Counted from the stretch's first letter, positions 12,311-25,700 are shown. The stretch is DNA of 64,000 nt from Castanea sativa (GCF_040712315.1 NC_134015.1:5169945-5233944), one strand, 5' to 3'. Notes: a model not told the origin generated them from the letters alone. A program made the numbers and translations.

Positions 12311-12420
12311 TTAGAGCTGTACGTGGGTGAGAGAAGGGTTTGCTATTTAGGCCCAAGATTTTTGCATATGGTTCTATCCTCATCGTTATTGGAAGTTGGA
12401 TACTTATACTTTTCCACTTT
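12311..12420 (+). pseudogene. Remnant of the gene fragment that is better kept at 29247-29440
   Basis: GAGCTGTACGTGGGTGAGAG onward aligns with 29345 onward in spacer 3 (ELYMGEKDLLFWLNVFAYAS...). Here the upstream part is lost at the transposon junction and the frame is broken. It shows that the fragment was in the spacer before duplication. Confidence 0.5.
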
Positions 12421-12465
12421 GAGGGACCTTTTCTCAATCTTTACTAGTTGGACACTCCTTCTTTA

Positions 12466-12709
12466 GAGCATTATGCTAAATCAATGTCACTACATCAAAC
12501 ATGTCTACTGCTATAATTGGCACTTAGCTATAGTGAGCCACCATCTATAGCAGCTCACTATAGCAACAAACTTTAAAAAAATAAATTAAAAAATAAACTA
12601 TTTTAATGAAGTATTAAAAAAAAAATCTTTGGTTTTGGGTGTTAAAATAAATAATAAGTGTTTTGAGTTGCTGAATACTATATTTTTAGCATTCTTGATG
12701 TGAATGCTC
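12466..12709. mobile_element. GAGCATTC-type MITE, 244 bp, TTA duplication
   Basis: GAGCATTATGC at the left and, inverted, GAGCATTCACATCAAGAATG at the right, flanked by TTA (12463-12465, 12710-12712). Spacer 3 reads CTCCTTTATATCCTAC without interruption at 29628-29643, the empty site. It is non-coding. Confidence 0.8.
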
Positions 12710-13498
12710 TTATATCCTACTCCCATATTTAAGGGTTGATTGAATTTGAAACTGCAATTCAAGATAAAAGTATAAAGTGAAAGTTCTTTCTTGTTTTGTT
12801 TTCACTAGACAAATTTGAGGAGGAGCTCTGAAATGATCGTGAGTGAGTGCTGAGTTTGATTGAGCAATTACACTTCAGTTGGGAGTCCATAAAGTAATGG
12901 AATGAGTAAAGCATAAAGGAATATAATGAAATGGAATGGGTTTAAGTAATGGAAATAAGTATTTAAGGGAATGAAATATAATGAAGTTAATGGAAATGAA
13001 TGAAAAAGAAAGGAATTGAATTAAATTAAGAAATTTTATTTGGTTGTTTTAAAATAAAGGAATGGAATGTAAGTCACATTGTTTGGGAGTAATATAAAGG
13101 GAAAGAAATTGGGTCATTTTATGACAATATTACTATTAGACCTATATTTTAAAATAAATTGTAGAATATATAGGTATATTTGAGAGTTTTAGTAAACAAT
13201 TCATTAAATCTAATTTTTTTCTCTTCAATTCCTACCAATTTTGGGAGGAATGACAATTTCAGGTTTTAAGGAAATAAAGAATAATGAGCATTTCCTCATT
13301 CCATTCTTAGTGGTGGCTTCAAGAAATTTTTTGAGAGTGGTTATTAAGAAACTTAAATTATACAAAATCTAATAAAAAGAGAACTTCATATAAAAAAGAA
13401 AAAAAAATACACGCACACACGCAAAACATAAAGTCTTACAATTTCCTTCAATGAATTTTCTTATTTTGAAATTGTTAATTACTTGATAGTCTCATTAT
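12710..13498. other. Spacer 2 sequence, no gene seen
   Basis: Homologous to 29630-30330 in spacer 3; a purine-rich block of GGAATGGAATG-like repeats at about 12895-13080 is shared by both. No coding potential recognised. Confidence 0.6.
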
Positions 13499-14250
13499 TG
13501 TGGGGGGCAAAAAGATCCTGATGAGAATGTGGGCCTTTTGGGCCGTGTTAAGAAAGGCCGACCTGCTACTGGGTTTAGAATTTGTTGGTACTATGGGTCG
13601 GCCCATACGCCGAGGGTCCGAGGATCCAGCCGAGGGTGAACTTATCCTCGGACGGACACCGGAGAACTCGGGGTTTCGCAATAAAGATTAGGGGATGACA
13701 CGGTTAAGACCAATGGTTGAAAGGGGTAAACCCTAGAATGCCCCAGAAGCACTGGTGTTGAAGAAATGTCAAAGATAAAGGCTGCTACCTCCACATTAAA
13801 GACCCTGCACCTACCGCCCTGGCCGCATTGATGGGGAAGTGACACCTGAACAATGGAAGAGAAACTTCTGGTTACTATTCAAAGGCACTGGTAAAAGAAA
13901 TATCTAGGTTAAAGGGGAGGTAAAGCAACACGTGTAAAAGGTATTCAAGAGAGTAGTATTTAAGGATGAATCTAAGACAGAAAGGGGGATCTCCCTCTTT
14001 GTAACCTAAAAGAAAGAGAAAAAAAAGAAAAGAGAAATTATATAAGAACAGTTCTCGGCTTACGTCCGAGCAGATTGATTCATAGCATTCTTTGTTGTTT
14101 TTAAGTGTTTATCATCTTTAGCTTGCTATTTAATCCTCAAACAGTTCTAACCTGGGTTTCAAGCCCACACTCTACAAATTACATTGTTTAAGGCTCGTTG
14201 GGCCTGAGCCCGTAACTGTTCTTGGGGCCAGGTGCAATTGTGCACTTACA
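13499..14250 (+). mobile_element. Solo LTR, 752 bp
   Basis: Begins TGTGGGGGGCAAAA and ends TGCACTTACA (TG...CA). Flanks ATTAT (13494-13498) and GTTAT (14251-14255) agree at four of five bases. It is clearly more GC-rich than its surroundings and a diverged relative lies in reverse at 43784-44550 with a perfect 5-bp duplication. No primer-binding site, polypurine tract, gag or pol follows, so it is a solo LTR left by recombination. Short open frames across 13475-13845 are within the LTR and not taken as genes. Confidence 0.8.
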
Positions 14251-14368
14251 GTTATCATTTTGCAAGCTACATTTCTTCAAAAGTTTAGTTAAATAAAGAT
14301 GTTCTTAGACTTTTTCTTTTTATTTGTAAGGACCTAATATATTATTAAGGAGACCAAAGTTTAAGGAT

Positions 14369-14760
14369 AAAATTTGACTACAAACTTAGTGGTTGCCTAA
14401 GGCTATAACTCTCACTAAATAAATTAGTATTGCTACATATTTTGAAAATCCAACCGTTGAATTGCATATTCTCTATATTCTTAAAACACATGTCAAACCT
14501 CATGCCAATCAGATGTTATTTACTATTCGATCTTTAAAATTATTTTTTATGTATAATTTTAGACTACAAAAACTAGAAATCTAGACATTTGATTGACGAC
14601 ATAGCTATTGATTTTTGATCTTCTTGAAATTTTGCTAGTATAGAATATATAAAAAGAAAATGTAATTAAATGGTAGATTTATTAAAATTAACATCCAATA
14701 AAAAAAAATATTGAATGAAGTTGTAGCTTTAGTCTTCAATCAAGCTTGTTGTCAAATTTT
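14369..14760. mobile_element. MITE related to 9532-9923
   Basis: The left end AAAATTTGACTACAAACTT and inverted right end AAAATTTGACAACAAGCTT are near-perfect inverted repeats. The interior aligns with the element at 9532 (GTTGAATTGCATATTCT, AACACATGTCAAACCTC). It is non-coding; no target duplication was resolved. Confidence 0.65.
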
Positions 14761-17347
14761 GTTCAAAATTAATTATGTTGGGTCTAAAAAAATTTAGGAT
14801 GGTCACAAAGTTTTTTTAAAGACAAAAAATTTATACATAAGAATTATTTTTTTCCTGGTTAAGGTAGTATTGTGACCACCCTAGACTCTATGTAGAGTCA
14901 CCCCTGTCCATTCACCCACACTTAAACTTCCAAATAAAATAATGAAATTTCTATTCTATCTATTAAAACTCTCAAACAAAAGTAGTGAATGAACATTATA
15001 AAATTATGATTTTCATATATTTCCATTCCACTATTTTGCTTCTTTCCAAACGAGCTGTAGGGATTCTTAACTCTAATAGAGTCTCACATGAACTGTTATC
15101 AACTTTTGTTTTGTCAGTGAATTGCTAACCTGGTTGCATATATGTTTGTCTACATGGCAAAAAAGAATGTTTTATTTAGAGTGCTAGACACATCAGTATT
15201 TTTTTTACACAATTTAATGGTAATGACTGTTATAACATAATACTAAAAAGTTAGAGACAAACACACATCATAAAAATTAAGGACCATTACTCAATATTAT
15301 CATGTATCATAATCTTAATTTATTGCATGAACTGAAAAAGTTCTTATTTTAATTAATAGGTCGTCCTTTTGGACCAACTAACAAAACCAGAAAAGTGACA
15401 CTTTTTTGCCAAGTGTCATGATTAAGTCCTCTAAATAATATAGTGACACGTGGCCCCCAATAGGAAAAAGAAATATAAATCCACCAGAGGCATGGTTGTG
15501 CCACATGGTTGTACGTTTTCTACGTGTAAGAAGCAAGGTCCCATGCATGGACCCAATTAACACTGTTTTACTGTTTTGCCCTTTTAGCTTAGTGCACAAG
15601 TTTGCTTTGTTTGACAAGAAAAACCTTGACATGACATGAGAGACATCTATGGGAGTGCCACGTGTTGCAGGAGTTGTTCTAGGACTCTCTAGGTGCCTCT
15701 ACTTCATGGGAGTTTCGTGTGCAGTAATTAGAGGATGTTGTTGCTAACATGGTCGGCCATGGTCGGCTATGGTCGTTAAGCTGTAAATACATTTTCTAAG
15801 ATGGGGCAGGAAATCTAAGGAAGCTTCGTAACGGTGATTTTTTTTTTTTTTTCCCAATAGAGTCTCACCCGTGTGTAGAAGAGAATACAACTGATATCTT
15901 GGGAATTGTTACATGTTTGTTTAGATGAGATTTTTTTTTAAAATTTTTTATTTATTTTACATTAAGAAGTCAAAACTACCATATATTATACTAGTTCTTA
16001 GTTTTAAGAATTGGGTATGAATGTGGCCTCAAAAAAAAAAAAAAGAATTGCTATGAATGACTACCATGAATTGTAATAAAAAAAACCAATGATTATGATA
16101 AAATTCCACAACTCTTAAATAATGTATATAATTAATTCGATAGGCCATGACTCTAAATAAATGAAATCAAGATACTTGATCGAATATGAATAATTTGGAT
16201 TCATTTTGAAAAATAATCTTAAGCATTCACAATTTTCATTGTTTTCATCACTTCATATTAATGGTTAAGACTTAAATTTTATAATTAAGCTCCTAATGAA
16301 ATTGAAATAAACATTAGATTTTTTCACTAGTGTTGACTTTTGGAAAATTGTGACTTGACTTTTGAAATTAGAGAAGGGTTCTTGAAATATATATATTTTT
16401 TGCTCCTTTCATGGCGAATCTGGGGGGTTTGGTGAACTAGGGGGGTTCTTGAAATATTTAGTTTATTTTAAAAATTATATTACGAAATAGTTATAAATTA
16501 ATGGTCAAATACTATTTATGTTGGATGACTCACTTCTCTACTTGAATTGTCTTCGTTAACATGTCAATAAGGACTACCAATATTGTAAGGTTTCATTCTT
16601 ATTTTTTAGGTGCTGGATAAAAAAAATGTAAAATCTTGGGAGTAAGTCACTTTCTTATATGATGAGTATACTCCCAATTAATCAATAGTGCAGTAGCACC
16701 ATGAGGAAATGGTGAAAGGAACCCCCATTAGGGGATAAAAACATGTCTTCATAAGAAATTATCATGGCTTATGGACTTGAGCCTAGTATTTTCTTCAAGA
16801 AAAGAAAATATGAGATAACAATTCCAGTCATTTACTAAGTTTTCAAATAGCTCTTGCAGAGAATATTATGTCTCATGATCTAGGAAAATCTGCTAAGGTA
16901 GATTCTGAAACCCTCCGTGGATGAGATGAAAGAGAACCCAATTTTCTAAAATCCTTCATTAAGGAACCACTATAAGATGAATTTGTTACTTTCTTTCATA
17001 ACCGAGCCGGGAATGACAGTGGGATAAGTGAATTATTTTAGATCCTTCCCTTGAGGGAAGTAGACATTATAAATTTTCATCGTTTGGCTCAAGCACAAAT
17101 CAAAAGAATAATTCAACGTCCCTTGGCACTTTCACCATTTGGGCTCACTTTCCTTCCTATATTATGCCCCCACATGAGAGGGCTATCATGCTTGCGATGT
17201 TTTCGACAAATCTTAAATATAAGTGAAAATATTTTGTTTATTAGTGAGATTCTATATGCTCAAAATGTAATTGCTTGGCTTGACCTAGCCAACACTTTCC
17301 AAAGAAGTGTTGTAAGACCAACTATGCTCATTGATACTGAATGTTGG
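14761..17347. other. Spacer 2, upstream region of GolS-3, no gene seen
   Basis: From about 15360 to 17350 this aligns with 31480-33460 and more loosely with 1420-4900. A 102-codon frame at 17051-17359 has no recognised similarity, and its counterpart near 33200 is not kept open in the same way, so I do not call it a gene. Confidence 0.6.
15446..15454 (+). promoter_or_regulatory. ABRE-like ACACGTGGC in spacer 2
   Basis: ACACGTGGC matches the ABRE/G-box consensus, in the context ACACGTGGCCCCCA. It is repeated exactly in spacer 3 (31546-31554), while spacer 1 has AACGTAGCC at the same place (about 1529). A second site, CCACGTGT, lies at 15658-15665 and at 31738-31745. It is about 3.2 kb before the old TATA box of GolS-3, so any role is uncertain. 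Confidence 0.35.
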
Positions 17348-17538
17348 TTATTTTTTTAAAATTATTTTCTTAAGAAGAGGTAAGTGGTTTCAATATATGA
17401 CGTATACTCTATGTTGATTAATACTCTTTATCATCTTGTTAAAATACTAATTAGTTTTTTGTGTAGACTGGGTTTGAATCTTAGATATCTTATTCAACAA
17501 TAAAAAAAATTACCAGTTGAGCTAACTAGAACTCACTT
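17348..17538 (-). mobile_element. tRNA-derived SINE in spacer 2
   Basis: Read on the minus strand: GAGTTCTAGTTAGCTCAACT (A box), then GTTGAATAAGATATC, then GATTCAAACCC (B box), then CTACACAAAAAACTAATTAG. The same copy occurs in spacer 3 (33461-33650), so it was in place before that duplication. It resembles Au-like plant SINEs from memory. Confidence 0.6.
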
Positions 17539-18837
17539 AATAAGTATAGTATACTCATAAAATGATTGAGTTTAGTTGATGAGAATGTTAAGAGATAAGT
17601 GAAAATACATATAAAGATAAGATTCGAATGAAGAAATTTGCTTGAAAATATGGGTGTCACTTATTAATGAAAAATGAGGAGAGTCACTTGAGATTGTTTG
17701 GTCCTAGTAAGAAAGAGTGAATTTGATTCAACTTGGGGAAGCAAAAAATTAAAGAGTAAAGGAAGGCAAGAAAAAAAAAACACTAAAATAGTAATGAAAA
17801 TAGATGCATCAGTTAAGGAACTAATAATTTTTTTTTTTTTTTTGAGAAACAAAGTAATAAAAAATATGACTTCAAATAAAATAAAGTGAAAGAAAAGAAT
17901 ACATGTAGCCAACTTAAACTAATTTAAAACTTTAAAAAAAAAAAAAACCTTATCACAAAAGGATCTCATGATCTCATCTAATATGAAACCTTATTACAAA
18001 TCAATTTTAACTTAAAAATCACCGCATTGCATTTTTTTTTTTTAAGAACCGCATTGCTTTTGTATTGGCAATATTGCAAGCTAAACCTGGAAATGTGATT
18101 ATCTTCTAGATTATCGCCATTTTTGTCACAAATTATGCACATATGTAATCTCTGATTTTCTAAAAAAAAGAAAAGAAAAAAAAGAAAAAAAAGAAGGTAA
18201 TCTCTGATTTCGCCAAATACATTAATTAATTACTGGGTGCGAAAAAGCCTGAGATTTATGTAACAACCAAACAAGTAGACCACAATATGTTTCTTTTGTA
18301 ATAATTAAAAAAAAAAGATCAATTAGTATTTTAAATATGGTGGAAAGTTGACTAACGAATCTTCTACTTTATTCTATTGAATCTATTCTATATTTATTAA
18401 TTATCCCCCACTTCGTGCACCGTCCAATTCATGAGGCCTCTTTATAACCGTCAGATTAGAACGCTGCCACATGTAAGAGTCCGATTTCTTTAGGAAAAAG
18501 TGGGATCGATCGGACCCATGTAGCTTAAATTTTTTTCCACACCGACGCGGAATTATTTATTAATTACTATTAATCCCAATATTTTACAATAATCAAATCA
18601 ACCCCAAACTCTATATAAGCAACCCCACTCTGCCACTCCCAAGTCCATCACACAAAAACCATTCCAATATTTTACACACTTTTCTTCTCAAGCAAACACA
18701 AATTTCCTCTACTACTCTCTTCCATACCAAAAATACTTGAAAACACTTTTCTTTCTCAACCCCACAAATCTTAAACTCAACACCTGTTACACCTTTCTTT
18801 TCATCTTCCTAGAGAAACCATTTTTCTCTCTAGCCAA
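17539..18837 (+). promoter_or_regulatory. GolS-3 upstream region and first part of its leader
   Basis: Homologous to 6240-7150 before GolS-2: the blocks CACCGTCCAATTCATGAGGC and CTTTATAACCGTCAGAT are shared (6667-6707 and 18418-18458). The TATA box TATATAA is at 18612-18618. The leader proceeds to CTCTAGCCAA, where the CACTA element cuts in; the matching GolS-2 leader continues without a break. The ancestral promoter now lies about 7.2 kb from its ATG. Confidence 0.75.
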
Positions 18838-19006
18838 CACTACAACAAATTAGACTTTTTTCAAGGGTCAAAACCCCTAAAAAAAGTATTAAAAAACCTT
18901 GAAAGAAGTTATTTTAAGAGTCCAACCGACCCTTGATAACCTTTGAAACATATACCGTCGAAAAAGAAATTTTGAGAGCCTTCGTGCCCCTCAAAACAAG
19001 TGCTCT

Positions 19007-19128
19007 AATCTTATTTTGAGGGTCAAGAGACCCTTAAATAACCTTTTACCAAGGTTTAAAAGATTTATACTTACAACCCTTGATAAATAAGGTTATTTAA
19101 GGGGTCTCTTGACCCTCAAAATAAGATT
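19007..19128. repeat. Large hairpin near the left end of the CACTA element
   Basis: The arm at 19007-19045 (AATCTTATTTTGAGGGTCAA...) pairs with 19089-19128 over about 39 bases with one unpaired base and a 43-base loop. The arms contain GGGTC/GACCC motifs like those of the subterminal repeats. It could form a transcript hairpin and so seed small RNAs; that is inference. Confidence 0.8.
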
Positions 19129-19161
19129 TTATTTTATTTAAAAAAAAAAACCACAATCATG

Positions 19162-19164
<3 letters not shown>

Positions 19165-19202
<38 letters not shown>
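19165..19202. repeat. AT microsatellite inside the CACTA element
   Basis: Uninterrupted (TA)n tract of about 36 bases; a GA tract follows at about 19790-19814. Both are probably variable in length. Confidence 0.85.
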
Positions 19203-19205
<3 letters not shown>

Positions 19206-21131
19206 TCATGAAGTTAGACATGGTAGCAAGTGGTGGCAAATTGATGCCAACCATAAACCTGGCAATTGATTAAGAAAGCTTAAAACAAGAAATTAAAGGA
19301 TTGTACAAGAACCCAAATACACAAAGTGAAAAGTATCAACAATCATGTATGATCAAACAATCATTAGGGGAGAGAAGCATCTATAAAATCCCCCCGAAAA
19401 ATTTCAATATACCATAGCTTTAACAGACACACAGGTCTAGGCCTATCACTTATCGCCTTGGAATCAAAAACTACACAAATCCCTCAATGATTCTTATAAA
19501 GGTATGAATCTAAGACGTTTTGTGGGCTGGTCTTGGATATGTATATCCTCCCCTTGTTTATGGCTGTGCTAGCCTTGCTGTCCAGCCCAAGAGGAACCTG
19601 TAAAACAATCAATTGCTTGTGAGCCATATTGGAAAGAACTTGACAACATCACTACAAAACTCTTTAACTAATCAACTTTCCTTTATAATAATCAAAAACT
19701 ATTCAAAATTTTTTTAAGTCAAATAATTACTATCATACTTAAGCTTGACTTATACTACGTAATTAGCAATGGTTGTGAAGCAATAAATCTGAGAGAGAGA
19801 GAGAGAGAGAGAGACATGATCCATGTGAAGGGGATGTTATAAGTAGTTGTAACATGTCAAAGATAAACATGTCAAATTCCAACATCAGATCCAAATCAAG
19901 CTTTTAAGAATATGTAGAACAGACGTTTATAACCATGGTGCAGTTAAATTCCTTGTAATATAGCTTGACTCCCAAGAAAGTATCATAATAAAAATTGTGA
20001 CAAAATACAACATGACATTGAGTGGAGAGATGCTTATCTTAACCCATTAAATATTTAAATTTAGTTTGAATCATTGAAGCCAGAGAGATACTTAATTTCA
20101 TAATAAGGTATTCTAAATGAAACACGTAGAAAGATTATGAATAAAAACAACGTAAAAGTACAGATAAGGCCTACTTTTTGTTGAAATGACCATCCAAGTC
20201 CTGACATATTTTAAAAGGATTATTAAGTCCTATTTTTAATTTTCTTTTGAAGCAAGTCCATCAACCTATGGTTAAATCACTTATAACACAATTCCCTTCT
20301 TTTTTTTATATAACTCATATTTCCTTTATAAAAACTAATGAGTTTCTTATAACAAACAATTTTGAGCTCAATTACTCAAATAAATTGAAAACTAGAAAAT
20401 AACCAATTAGCTAAATTAAATCTGGGATGGAGTCATAACTCATAATACAACCCATTAAAATACTTTGTAATATTGAGAAAATAGAACCACACATATAATA
20501 CTAATAATAGTATCAATCAAAGTATCTCAACACACATACACAAAATTACCAATAGTCAAACAAAACTTAGTAGTTAGTACCAATACTCCAGCATAAATAA
20601 TGGATACATCATGGAATAGGGCTGACAATGAACACAGAATGGGTAGGATTTCAGCATAAAAAATTGGTGCTCTCTCCAACTGAAGACGTAAATTGAATTC
20701 CACAAAAAATTTGATAAGTAAAGCTACGAGTAGGTAGAAGATGCCTAATTAATAGCCTAACTTTGCTGATTAAATCTTTCAGAAATAGGACAGGCCAGGA
20801 ACCAACAGGAACATCATTATTTGTCATAACCATTCTAACCTTGTTGTGGATGATCCATCTATTATTAGACTTTTGTTAAAAAAAAAAATTAATGATGATG
20901 TTAGAATTTAGAATTATGTAATTAAATAATTAAATTTATCATATTTTAATAGTTTTAACTTTTGTAATAATAGGTAATTTAGACTACAAGAGATACAATT
21001 TATCATGACTTAAAATCTCAAACCCCAATAAGGAAATATATATAACAACTCAGTGTAAGCAACTCAACAAGTTAATCCAAATTTATCCAATAGTACTAAA
21101 ACAGTCACTAGCTTGAGTTAATCTTCATACC
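19203..21131. other. CACTA interior, no coding sequence recognised
   Basis: AT-rich non-coding stretch 3' of the minus-strand transposon gene. Several polyadenylation-like AATAAA/TTTATT runs are present. Small frames are random in composition. Confidence 0.5.
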
Positions 21132-22743
21132 TTAGTGATCACTACTAGATTGGGCTGATTGCGAGGTGATATAACTGAACATCCGCATCATCATATTGTC
21201 ATAATATGCTCTTTGTTCAGCCATTTGACTAGCTTGTTGTTCCTCAAAATGTCTTCTTTGTTCTACCATTTGAATAGCTTGTTGTTCGAGCATGCTTTTG
21301 AGGTGCTTTACTTCTCCTTTCAACTCTGCATCAGCCTCTATTCGTTTGTGTTCAGATTCTAAGCGTTTTTGTTCAGATTCTTGGAGTCGCTTCTCAAGAT
21401 CATACATTCTAGATGAGGAGGAACCCCATAACATGGTAGGAGTGACTTTAGCCCCATAGCCACGAACTCGTCCATGACGCTCAAGTCCAAACACCTCCAC
21501 AAACATTTGATCTTGAGATATTTGCAATGCCCCCTCATTCACTTGAGTAGTAAGATTCCTCAATGCCACCTAAAAAGAAAAGTAACTTGCAACAAAACCA
21601 CATAAAAATATACTATCTATATTAATATAATTAGAAGATTTCATACCAATGCATCTTGTGTTGATTCATTTACTGCTTGCCCGTTAGCTTGCACATGGGT
21701 GATGTCAAATAATTCAATTCTATTAGGGCTATGACCTGTCTTCTCTTTCTACCATTTGAAAAAACAAATAGAATAGTGAGAAATAAAACCGGATAAAGGG
21801 TGAAGCTTAATAAGATAACAAACCCCAAGGCATCATACAATAATTTGAAGATGAAGCTATGAAACAAGTTCCCATAATTCCAAAACTTTGATAAACTTCT
21901 TTGCTATAAATCAGAAACCAAAAATAGATAACCAAGCAACTAGATGTAGTTAGAACTTCCATCAGCATATAATGTCAAAATAGAGTCCCCAAAACGCCTA
22001 AACAATAAGGTGTACAACATCGCACATAATGTGAGCATTAAATAGAACTAATGAAAGTAACAACAATCACACCCCATATATGAAACTAACAATTATATTT
22101 TGAATTGTGGATAGTAAGCATTTTGGTTAGATATACCTCTTCCGCTCTACGTTGTTGGAAACTTTTTGAACCAGAAGTGTGAATAATATCGTTTTTGTCC
22201 CGATTTTCCTTGTTTTTCAAACACAAGTCCTACATTTAAGAATGATAAGTCAGTCCCATAAACCAACAAATCCACAAGACAATAGTTAAGAATAAATTTG
22301 ATAAAAAATTCTTTGTAATGGTACCATATAATCTTTCTGGCTCCACAAATCCACGAGACAATTCCAATCATCCTTCTCAAGTCCGGGTGGAACATTTCCT
22401 CGTGCCTCTTCAATTGCTTCACCATATGGCTTAAACCACTTTTTTTTTAGGGAGTCACGATAATTTGAGTAAGAGCTACCCATTTGTCGCCAAACCTCTT
22501 GCTCTCGACCCTCAACTTTGAAATACTCCTACAATAGAATTAAACATAAATACACAAATAAAAAAATCATAGAAGCTGCTACTAGATTTTATTATACTAC
22601 TTACCAATACTTTATCAAAAAGCTTCCTCTTGTTGATGTATGGTACTTTTTTCCAATCTGTGAACTTTAGAGGTACATTTTGTTGTGCCCTAACAAGTGT
22701 TGTACATTCATTTATTAAATCACGAGAATGAGGCCCTACAGGT
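21132..22743 (-). CDS. CACTA-encoded Transposase_24-type (PF03004, Ptta/En-Spm) protein, 3' exons
   Basis: Minus-strand exons with GT/AG borders: 22743-22605, 22528-22325, 22229-22137, 21748-21647 and 21569-21132. Product in order: GPHSRDLINECTTLVRAQ and FTDWKKVPYINKRKLFDKVL; then EVWRQMGSSYSNYRDSLKKK and PPGLEKDDWNCLVDLW; then NKENRDKNDIIHTSGSKSFQ; then KTGHSPNRIELFDITHVQAN; last exon with HGRVRGYGAKVTPTMLWG and a Glu/Gln-rich coiled coil (about 50 to 125 of its 145 residues). These blocks and their order are those of the plant transposase family PF03004, an accessory DNA-binding-type protein of CACTA elements. The 5' exons and true start, upstream of 22743, were not found. All listed exons are open, so decay is slight. 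Confidence 0.85.
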
Positions 22744-25700
22744 CTCAATATAAATTGCCCAATATATCATTTTAGCATTTTACAAATCCAATTCCACCAA
22801 AAGGGTATCGAAATGAAAAAAAAAAAAAAATTACCTGAATTAGACACAGATTGAAAAACTCAGATTTGGCATCCGATCGAGCTGAGAGCTGAGAAGAAGG
22901 TAACAATGGAAGACCTACAGAATTAGACAAATTGGAATCAAAAAAAAAAAAAACAAAAACAAAACTAGAGCACAAGAAAACACAAAAAAACGAAAACAAT
23001 ACACACACACACATAGCTATTAATTCATGTTTGTCACATCCCAGATGAAAATTATCACATCAAAGCCAATATCTACTAGACACAATCTAAAACAACAACA
23101 ATTTAAGAATTAAAGAACAAGGTAGTACCAACAACCTTATCTGCTTTTTATTTTTTAGAAACAAAATTGAATTTTAAAAACATGATTTAACACAACAACC
23201 AAAAAAAGAAGAAGAAGAAACTAGATTCTCATAGATACCACATTTTACATTGTCAAAGTTCTAAGTTTTAGAGATCTCTCCTCGCAATTTCTAAGTTCTA
23301 ACATTGATCAGACCAAGTAAACACTTAGTTCAACTGTTCAATTATATAAATGCTAAAGGAGACAGTCAGGCCAACTAAGCATTCATAGTTTAGACTACCA
23401 CTGATATTTATGCTCAAAATTTCTTGATGTTGGTGCTCCATTGCTCTTCAGAGAAAAAGGGGAATCAAAAAATCATTAATAAAACCCTTAAGACTGTAAC
23501 CATATTTACATTGATGTTCATACCTGTAAAGAAAACACAACTGCACCGACAACAGCCCAGCTGTGAACTCAGACAATGTTACTTCTCTAGAACCCAGACA
23601 AATATGAAACAACACACACACACACAAAAAGATCTGATCATAGCAATGGCAATGGGATGGGGCAGGATCATGGGTGCCGCATCGCCTGCCTAAAAATACT
23701 TTCTCCTACCCCGTCCCACCCTACAGATCAGGGCATAGATTTCCAGGCCCCACCAAAATTTAAAAAATAATAATTTTGTGAGTTAACTGTCAATTTCAAA
23801 GAGAAACAAACAAACAGTTCAATCACAAACATTACATTTCAATTTTGAAATAAATTTTAAAGGAAAAAATAGCAAGAAACATTAGTAATAAATCATTAAA
23901 AAAATCTACAGGAAGAAAGAAAAGATAGTGGCAGTGATATCTGAGAGATAGGCACATTGCGATCAGTTTGTTTTGTTCAACCATAGAAGGTTTTTTTTTG
24001 GTGGGGGGGCGCGAGAAGATAAGGCTCCCATTGTATCACAAATGATTAGAAGAATGAAAAAAAGGACCAAACCTCAAACATTAGCATTGACACAACCAGA
24101 GTAAATCATCAATTTTGTTTATGATAACAGAAGAAGAAATACCATATGTTGCAGGGTAAACCGAATAGTGAAAAGAACATTTGTGATTATATGAAGTGAT
24201 ACTTTTATTTCAGTAACTTATCAATGAAAACATCATTTGCATATAATAAAGTATATTCACACACAACGATAGCCTAATGAAATCAGAAACATGAGTTCAT
24301 AACATCTAATGACACTACATAGATATTGGATATAGTGACAATTGACAAACATGTCAACATTCTGATGAACACAAATTTTAAAAAGCATGCCACAAAAGAT
24401 GGTGATTGCAGTGCTCATGTCATGAGACTCATCACTAATCTAGGTCCATCTATTATCACTGTATTCTTCCCCACTCACCGGTCTCCCTACCTCTGCTTCT
24501 AGGCATATGAACCTTAAAAAGTGTATTCTATTGCCTGAACAGTATGTGACAACAACTACAGCTTTCTACCCCAAAGATTCTGAGGGAAACAAGATGTAAA
24601 TTTAAGGTTTCCAATACAAATTGTTGGGCACAAATGACACGGCATGTATCTTTGTTTGGATGCCGAGAAAATGTAGTACAAGAAAGGGATTTGAATTTTG
24701 AATCTAAGAATTTTTGTTTTTGTTTATGAAACAAAGAAACCCTGTGACCTAAAATTTACTTTCCCCACATTTATCTCAATTTTCTCTGTGTCCAAACAAG
24801 TTTTTACACAAGAAATCAAACCATACTTTGTAGAGAAAACATGAAAAACAATAAAATTATCATTTCCGTTTCCATTTTAATTTTCCCTAACTTTCTCACC
24901 AACCAAACACCAAAAAAGCCAAAACGTCTACCAAAATGTGTTTGCCAGAGAGTGAGAAACAGTTTCAATAAACAGAAATATACATTTTCCTTAAATTTTT
25001 CCATCATTTCGACCTACCAAAACACGAAATCACAAAGAACACATTCAAAACGAACGAGAGAGAGAACTAGACGCCATTATTTAAACAGATTACGCATTAC
25101 ACATCATCACACACAAAAATGTGAAACGAAATCATGGGGAAATTGATGAAAAAGTGTGGGTAAACCAAACAAAACAAAAAAATCAAAGACGAAATTAGGG
25201 TTTGTGATTCGTACCTAATCGGAGCTGAGAAACGGTGATCGTCTAAATCGGCAGAGAGATGAAGAGTCACAAAATGGAGATGATCGTCGAGCTCTATGAG
25301 ATCTCCATGATCGACGAGCTATGAGTTCTAGCTATGAGAAACGGTGCTGCGATTTCTACTCTCAGACTGAGCTATGAGTTCTCACAAAGAGCTCTGTGTT
25401 TTTTTGTTAGTTAATTTGTTTTAAATTTTATATAATACGTGTATAGTTTTAAATTTAGTTGTGGGCTTTTTGCAAGGGGTGAAAATTTTGTTGTGAGCTT
25501 TTTTCAAGGGTTAAAAAATTTGTAATATTTTATCAAGGGTTGTAAGCTGAAAAAATTGGTGAGTTTTTTTTTTCTCATTTATTTCATGGGTGCTTTAACT
25601 TATTTTGAGGGACCAAATAACATTTGAAATAAAGTTTAGTAATAAAGTCTTTTGCATTTTTATTTATAGGTTGTATCGACAGATTTTAGTAAACCCTCGA
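22744..25700. other. CACTA interior upstream of its gene
   Basis: AT-rich sequence that should hold the 5' exons and promoter of the minus-strand gene. Near 25205-25400 it is GC-richer with GATCGTCGAGCTCTATGAG and GATCGACGAGCTATGAG repeats, a plausible leader. Short frames (22772-23014, 24841-25146 and others) show no family features. No TNP2-like transposase is recognisable. Confidence 0.45.

Noticed and set aside
13475..13845. GC-rich open frames on both strands
   Set aside because: Lie inside a solo LTR delimited by TG...CA and a near-perfect 5-bp duplication.
17051..17359. 102-codon ORF in spacer 2
   Set aside because: The homologous stretch in spacer 3 (about 33190-33470) has a stop in the same frame; no known motif.
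22772..25146. Short ORFs upstream of the CACTA gene
   Set aside because: Low-complexity (poly-Phe/Lys) or random; no match to transposase motifs by eye.
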